NCBI GenBank assembly: GCA_013285685.1
Contig: JABDHD010000004.1
Span: 1-64,000 of the forward strand
Source of the DNA: Bacteroidota bacterium
GTDB taxonomy: Bacteria > Bacteroidota > Bacteroidia > Sphingobacteriales > Sphingobacteriaceae
Direction: 5' to 3'
Length of the DNA: 64,000 nt
Part shown: positions 59,159 through 64,000 of the stretch, in pieces
How the letters are laid out: each line of letters opens with the position of its first letter
How positions within the stretch are numbered: position 1 is the first letter of the stretch
Notes under the pieces: generated by a model
Told to the model about the DNA's origin: nothing
Seen by the model: the letters and a program-made list of their open reading frames with translations, nothing else
Databases searched by the model: none
Translations under genes and position numbers: made by a program

Positions 59159-61180
59159 TCAGGATTTTTTCAAAACAATCTGCTCATTCAGCATCTCGTA
59201 CATTTTTTTATAAAAATCATGTACTCCGGGGTATTCGTCTACCCCGAATGCCTTTTTCCTGATATCTATTATAAAATGAACCAAAATGGACCCGTCCTGC
59301 TCGGCTACTATACGTTTAAAGACTATGCTTTTATCGGGCATAATCATGCTGACGTTTTTGGGCAAGGCATCAACTTTGTAACCTGCGGGGATTTTATACA
59401 CACCGTTTATCGAATAATTGCGCAAAAAGCCATAGTAAATATCTGTTAGCCTTGTGTCTGCCAAAAATGGATTGGCTTTAAGCGGCGTAAAAATATTGGG
59501 ATTTAAATAGATATAATTTTCATCCGAGCCGGCAAGGGTGAGCCCAAAAGCGATATTTTGCGTCAAAGGCAGTGTGTCCACATCCATATTCTCGAATTTA
59601 ACCGAGGATATTTTCAGGTTATTGTTTCCTTTAACCAGCGAGTCTGTATAAGCCTGATCGCCTTCAGTTTTATATTTTTTAACCGCCGCTATCCGGTCGT
59701 AGCTGCTGGAAAGGATCTGCGCAGTACCCTCCGCTTTTCCGGTCGGCTTTATCTCAGCGTTTATTAAAATCACCTGCCTAACCGGCAGGTCTTTTTTTAT
59801 CGAGACCGTATCATACTTTTTATTTGCCTTATCGATACACAAACCAAATGAGTTAAGTAGCTCGCTGGGCGCTTCATCATACAGGTTATATTTCCCGCTA
59901 GCATCCAGCACATAGTTTCTTGCGGAGTCAACCGGGACGTAAACCACTGCGCGGTTAAATTCGTATTCAGTAGTGCGCCACGGGTCAGGTTTGCCGTTTT
60001 CGCGCGTGCTTACCAGCATCGGATAAGCTTCTATTTTCGCCTTCTTTAATAAGTAATAAAGTATGATGTTTATTTCGGTTGAATTGCCGGATTTGTTTTC
60101 CCAGGCTTTATGGGCGCCATCAACGGTGTACCAGGTATCGTGCCCGTTCCACTTCATGTCGTTTTTTACCTCATTAAAAATATAGGCGATCTTCTCGTCG
60201 TCCGACTTTAAAAGGGCCGCTTTGCTTTCTATGGCGTCCTCGTTGCTGATTGAAGGATTAAGCTGTCCGCCGAAATCAGCGCTTTGAGTAAGGGTATATC
60301 CTACGTTTCCCCAATTATTCGAGAAAATCTCGTCAAATCCATTGATCGGTTTCATACTTACCAGGTCCAAATTTAATCGCTGTACATTATCTTCAAACGA
60401 AGAAATGTAAGCATCGTCCCGCAACGACGGGATATTGGCCATTCCCCATACCTCGTCGTTGTTATTATAAGCATAGGTTTCTGTTTCCTGGGTTCCCGTC
60501 GTCGTCATGCTGTTTGCTACCTCATGTGTCATCAATTTTAATACCTGCGCGACAGTGGCAGTAGTATGTGTTGTCAACGGCAAATTGATATGAAGCTGGG
60601 GTCTGAAATAAAAAATATCCGGTATGGCCACGCTCAATTCGCAATATCTTACCGGTATACCTTCCTGAAACTCCCATCCGGGTATGTCTGCATTATAGCG
60701 CTCCGTTAATTTATACTTATATTCAATAATGCATCCCGGTTTAACATCAGGCATTGCAAATTCCATTTCGCTTCTTTCGTCATCGATACCGGTGGTGTGG
60801 ATTAACTTTTTGTCGAGCTTCGTAATCGATGGTTGTCCGTCCACCAGGTTTACGGTTTGGGCCTCGATGCCGGTAATGTTTTGCATCCGTTCATAGCTCA
60901 GGAATGAAATTCTAATATCAGCCGCAGCATTGCCATAAGTGTTAAATATTTTTATGCGCTTGTGCACAGTCAGGGTAATGGATTTCAAATCTTCACCATA
61001 CTGCAGCTTTCCGAAGTTTGACAGCACTTCAGCATTGGCGTCTTTTTCAAAGTCGCATTGCGTCAGTTGCAGGTCGCTTAAATCAGTTTTGCCATAGGGC
61101 AGGTCCTGATAGGTTGGGGTTTGGGCACAGACAACATATGCCAGCGCACACAACACCAATGTGGTATAAATCCTCATCAT
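59159..61180 (-). CDS. DUF3857/transglutaminase-like pseudoenzyme G
   Basis: A 673-residue secreted protein (signal peptide ends YVVCAQT). CDFEKDANAEVLSNFGKLQY and DVKPGCIIEYKYK pair it with B. Core: KSGNSTEINIILYYLLKKAK (Ser for Cys), YEFNRAVVYVP (Arg for His), NYVLDASGKYN (Asp kept). A unique insertion around residues 210-245 (THTTATVAQVLKLMTHEVAN) adds a Thr-rich helical segment. Ends MLNEQIVLKKS. Confidence 0.88.
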   Translation of the reverse strand: MMRIYTTLVLCALAYVVCAQTPTYQDLPYGKTDLSDLQLTQCDFEKDANAEVLSNFGKLQYGEDLKSITLTVHKRIKIFNTYGNAAADIRISFLSYERMQNITGIEAQTVNLVDGQPSITKLDKKLIHTTGIDDERSEMEFAMPDVKPGCIIEYKYKLTERYNADIPGWEFQEGIPVRYCELSVAIPDIFYFRPQLHINLPLTTHTTATVAQVLKLMTHEVANSMTTTGTQETETYAYNNNDEVWGMANIPSLRDDAYISSFEDNVQRLNLDLVSMKPINGFDEIFSNNWGNVGYTLTQSADFGGQLNPSISNEDAIESKAALLKSDDEKIAYIFNEVKNDMKWNGHDTWYTVDGAHKAWENKSGNSTEINIILYYLLKKAKIEAYPMLVSTRENGKPDPWRTTEYEFNRAVVYVPVDSARNYVLDASGKYNLYDEAPSELLNSFGLCIDKANKKYDTVSIKKDLPVRQVILINAEIKPTGKAEGTAQILSSSYDRIAAVKKYKTEGDQAYTDSLVKGNNNLKISSVKFENMDVDTLPLTQNIAFGLTLAGSDENYIYLNPNIFTPLKANPFLADTRLTDIYYGFLRNYSINGVYKIPAGYKVDALPKNVSMIMPDKSIVFKRIVAEQDGSILVHFIIDIRKKAFGVDEYPGVHDFYKKMYEMLNEQIVLKKS

Positions 61181-61250
61181 GATTAGGTTTGATCAATAAC
61201 AGATAATAATAGGGAATTTTTTTAATTAAACGATGAAAAACTGTTTCTGG

Positions 61251-63146
61251 CTATAACTTCTTCAACACAATTTGCTCATTCAGCATCTCGTACATTTTTT
61301 TGTAAAAAGTCCGCAGGCTTGGGTACTCGTCCTTCGAAAACTGCGCCCTTTTGTAGTTTATGGTATAGCGGGTAATAATTGTTCCACCCTGCTCCGAAAC
61401 AAGCCGCCTGAAAATAATGCTATTATCCGGCATTTGCAGGCTGGCGGGCGGAGGCAGCACATTCACCTTGTAACCGGGCGGAGTTTTATACCGGCCATTG
61501 AAAGAATAATTGGCAAGGCAGCCAAAATCGATGCTTGAAATACGACTTTCGCTTAAAAAAGGATTTAATTCAAAGCCGGTAAAAAGGTTGGGATTAAAAT
61601 AAATATAGTCGCCGTCGGGCTCCGACAGCTTGTATTCAAAATCAAAAGTATTTATTAACGGCAGCGTATCATTTTCAACGTTTTCAAACTTGAACGAGGT
61701 GATTTTCAGTCCCCGATTGTTGTTTTGTATGCCTTCGGCATACTTTTTTCCGCCCAGGTCGCCATAAATTTCAAGGCGTTTTTCGCGGCTGTAACCGGCA
61801 CTGTTTACTTGCATAGTACCCGTTAAGCGACCGTCGGCGCCTATCTCGCCCGCTATAAGGGTGGCGTCTCCCGAAACAGTATTTTTTATGGTGAAGGTGC
61901 CAAACCTCATTTTATCCGGATCAATGGACAACACTTGCAAACCGGCAATATCAGGCGGGATTGCATTGAAAGCGTTATAACGGTTTGAAGCGTCGAGCAC
62001 ATAATACCTGGCGGAGTCGACAACGTAATAAACAGCAGTTTTGTTAAAGTTCAGCGTCGAAGGATAATCGGGGTTGAGTTTGCCGTGGTCGCGGGAGCTT
62101 AGGGCTATCAGGTAAACATTAACATTGGCCGATTTAAGCAAATCATATAAAATCAGGTTGATTTCGGTTGAGTTGCCGGATTTCTTCTCCCAGGCTTTTT
62201 TTACCCCGTCGATGGTAAACCAATAGTTGGTTTTGTTCCAGGTCATTGATTTTTTTACCAGGTTGAAAATATAGGCAATCTTTTCATCATTGGTTTTTAA
62301 GGTTTTGGCGCGGGCAATAATCGTATCCTGGTGAGCCAATTTATTATCGGCCTGCTGACCGAAATCCGGATCGGTAAGCATGCCTGCGGCTATGGTCAAC
62401 CAGTTTATACCGGGCTGGTGAAATTCAAATAAAATACCCTGGCGATAATCCTCGGGATAGTCCATATAAGGTTCTGTCTTGTACGACTTAACGTTTTTCA
62501 TTGCCCAAATATGTTCACTGCCGCTACCGTGTTCGGTGGTAAATGCCGTGTCTTTCGCCATTGGCTGATACACTTTGCTGAAGCAGTCGATTTTGTAGTT
62601 TTTGTCAAAACTTGCATCAATTTCACTATAGCGGGTGGGCAGGTGCAACTGAAAGCGCCAGTCGGGGTAATTACCGGGATAGGGTGTGATCCATTTATAT
62701 TTAAATTCAAGGACCGAGCCGGCTTTCACATTTGGGAACGTAAAAATTATGGCTTTTTTGTTTTTATCTACTGTTTCTGTAAAAACCTGTTTTTCATCAA
62801 TCGGGGTATATTCAATTTTACTGTCAACCAGGTTAATAGTTTCGGCCTCGATATCCTTTATCGATTCATCTCCATGCCTTCCGTAATATTCTATCCGTAC
62901 GTTTGCCTCTTTTTTTCCTTTTTCATTCAAAATTTTTACCCTTTTATGCCGCTCCATAATGATCGACGTAAATTCATACCTCACAACGGCGCGGTCGAAA
63001 AGCACCTCGGCATTAGCGTCTTTTTCAAAATCGCATAAAGTCATTTTTAGGTCGGCGGTGTCAATCACCCCGTATGGAAGAACCTGGGCGGGTGCGCTCA
63101 GGCATAAAATATTCAAAAACGTGAGGAGGTGAAGGATTTTTTTCAA
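61251..63146 (-). CDS. DUF3857/transglutaminase-like pseudoenzyme H (TTG start)
   Basis: A 631-residue secreted protein, first gene of the array, starting at a TTG (63146; signal peptide MKKILHLLTFLNILCLSAPA). GVIDTADLKMTLCDFEKDAN opens the mature part. Core: KSGNSTEINLILYDLLKSAN (Ser for Cys), NFNKTAVYYVV (Lys for His), YYVLDASNRYN (Asp kept). LPLINTFDFEYKLSEPDGDY groups it with F. Ends MLNEQIVLKKL. Its upstream region (63147-63231) is shared with the divergent DUF1800 gene and has no clear consensus promoter. Confidence 0.88.
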   Translation of the reverse strand: MKKILHLLTFLNILCLSAPAQVLPYGVIDTADLKMTLCDFEKDANAEVLFDRAVVRYEFTSIIMERHKRVKILNEKGKKEANVRIEYYGRHGDESIKDIEAETINLVDSKIEYTPIDEKQVFTETVDKNKKAIIFTFPNVKAGSVLEFKYKWITPYPGNYPDWRFQLHLPTRYSEIDASFDKNYKIDCFSKVYQPMAKDTAFTTEHGSGSEHIWAMKNVKSYKTEPYMDYPEDYRQGILFEFHQPGINWLTIAAGMLTDPDFGQQADNKLAHQDTIIARAKTLKTNDEKIAYIFNLVKKSMTWNKTNYWFTIDGVKKAWEKKSGNSTEINLILYDLLKSANVNVYLIALSSRDHGKLNPDYPSTLNFNKTAVYYVVDSARYYVLDASNRYNAFNAIPPDIAGLQVLSIDPDKMRFGTFTIKNTVSGDATLIAGEIGADGRLTGTMQVNSAGYSREKRLEIYGDLGGKKYAEGIQNNNRGLKITSFKFENVENDTLPLINTFDFEYKLSEPDGDYIYFNPNLFTGFELNPFLSESRISSIDFGCLANYSFNGRYKTPPGYKVNVLPPPASLQMPDNSIIFRRLVSEQGGTIITRYTINYKRAQFSKDEYPSLRTFYKKMYEMLNEQIVLKKL

Positions 63147-63231
63147 GCGTTCAAATTAATGGCTCTAAAATAATACTACTATTGATCTTTTACAATTAAA
63201 CTAACCTGGTTTTGCAGCGTCAAAACAAGGC

Positions 63232-64000
63232 ATGGACAATCTCAAACAAATAAAGCATCTTTATTCACGGGCAGGCTTTGGCCTGCGTTTTGAAGACATG
63301 CAGTCATTTGCAAATTTGTCCGTAAAAGATGCTGTAAAAAACCTGCTGGATGCCGTTGATGACCCTGTTGCCGCTATAGCCACGGATACCGACTATACCC
63401 CCGCAATGAAGGCCGATGTGGCGGCCCGCAAAATGTTTATGCAGCAGCAGCGCCAGGAAGAAAAGGACCTAAACATTGCCTGGATGGACAAAATGATGAA
63501 CACCCATGCCGTTTTGCAGGAGAAAATGACGCTGTTTTGGCACAATCATTTTGCCTGCCGCAGCAATAAGGCTTTTTTTGCCCAGCAACTCAATAATATA
63601 CATCGCGCCAATGCACTCGGCAGCTTCCGTACGATGCTTTTCCAGGTAGCGGAGGCGCCTGCAATGCTCCAGTTTTTAAACAACCAGCAAAACGTAAAAA
63701 ATCATCCCAACGAAAATTTTGCCCGCGAGGTAATGGAGCTTTTCACCATAGGCCGGGGCACCTATACCGAAAACGATATAAAAGAATCGGCAAGGGCTTT
63801 TACGGGCTACGGCTTTAACAAGGATGGTGAATTTTTGGTGCGAAGATTGGTGCATGACGACGGCCAAAAAACTTTTATGGGCAAAACCGGCAATTTTACC
63901 GGTGAGGATATCCTGAACATGCTGCTGGAAAGAAAGGAGACTGCGCACTTCATCAGCAATAAGCTGTATAAATACCTGGTAAATGAAGTGCCGGATGCTG
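63232..64000 (+). CDS. DUF1800 family protein (C-terminus beyond window)
   Basis: The frame opens at the ATG at 63232 and runs off the right edge after about 256 codons. IKHLYSRAGFGLRFED at the start, MTLFWHNHFACRSNKA, NFAREVMELFTIGRGTYTEN and ARAFTGYGFNKDG match DUF1800. Members of this family in Bacteroidota usually precede a DUF1501 gene, which may lie beyond the window. No signal peptide is visible. Transcribed away from the DUF3857 array. Confidence 0.93.
   Translation, partial: MDNLKQIKHLYSRAGFGLRFEDMQSFANLSVKDAVKNLLDAVDDPVAAIATDTDYTPAMKADVAARKMFMQQQRQEEKDLNIAWMDKMMNTHAVLQEKMTLFWHNHFACRSNKAFFAQQLNNIHRANALGSFRTMLFQVAEAPAMLQFLNNQQNVKNHPNENFAREVMELFTIGRGTYTENDIKESARAFTGYGFNKDGEFLVRRLVHDDGQKTFMGKTGNFTGEDILNMLLERKETAHFISNKLYKYLVNEVPDA

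Noticed and set aside
62511-63038. 175-residue plus-strand frame opposite array member H
   Set aside because: It mirrors conserved codons of the DUF3857 part, and similar shadows occur opposite the other array members. No start signal or family match.

Overview
The window reads as chromosomal DNA of a Bacteroidota bacterium of the Sphingobacteriaceae type (Mucilaginibacter/Pedobacter-like). This is an inference from gene content and style: HPK7-type sensor kinases with TPR or reg_prop modules, a GH92 mannosidase, a NagB fused to a PIG-L-type domain, a 938-residue CarB without the C-terminal MGS-like domain, DUF3857, DUF1800, LemA and TPM proteins, and -7 elements of the TAnnTTTG type instead of sigma70 promoters. 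There are no rRNAs, no CRISPR arrays and no intact insertion sequences. One tRNA, Ser(CGA), is present.

Layout. 1-6.4 kb: a cut-off NHL propeller protein, then a NarL-type response regulator with two related sensor kinases and the frameshifted front end of a third. 6.4-11.5 kb: an integrase N-terminal remnant, two paralogous isochorismatase-fold proteins without the catalytic cysteine around an MFS exporter/MarR pair with a double palindromic operator, and a 446-bp tandem duplication involving a small GIY-YIG gene and the 3' end of tRNA-Ser. 11.6-15.2 kb: a propeller protein and a TMTC-like membrane/TPR protein. 15.2-17.5 kb: an AT-rich accessory cassette of three tightly spaced genes of unknown function, closed by a nested inverted-repeat element. 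17.5-19.4 kb: a GT2/DUF2304/methyltransferase operon for surface glycans or glycolipids. 19.7-25.5 kb: a small zinc-ribbon protein, a clan-D glycoside hydrolase, a cell-wall amidase, a Fur-family repressor, a MerC-like protein and a sphingomyelin-synthase-like enzyme transcribed away from it across a probable Fur-type operator. 25.6-38.5 kb: nagB fusion, DUF433 remnant, DUF1493, ECF sigma, GH92, LemA/TPM/TPM, lipocalin-like and Nudix genes. 38.7-47 kb: housekeeping genes carB, panD, greA, HIT, ruvC and aat, with a TonB protein.

47-63.1 kb is the most striking block: eight consecutive minus-strand genes for secreted DUF3857/transglutaminase-like proteins. The most downstream copy keeps the Cys-His-acidic catalytic set. 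The other seven have lost Cys and His but keep the fold landmarks, so they look like an expanded family of pseudoenzymes. A DUF1800 gene starts divergently at the right edge.

The intergenic DNA is unusual throughout. Many gaps hold inverted repeats built from a short word that differs from locus to locus (for example ATGAACC, GGTGAAA, TTGTAAAGG, GATGTGC), and a second family of GAGACGC...GCGTCTC palindromes recurs. The best candidates for undescribed biology are the three-gene cassette at 15.6-17.3 kb, the pseudo-transglutaminase array, and the locus-specific word palindromes.
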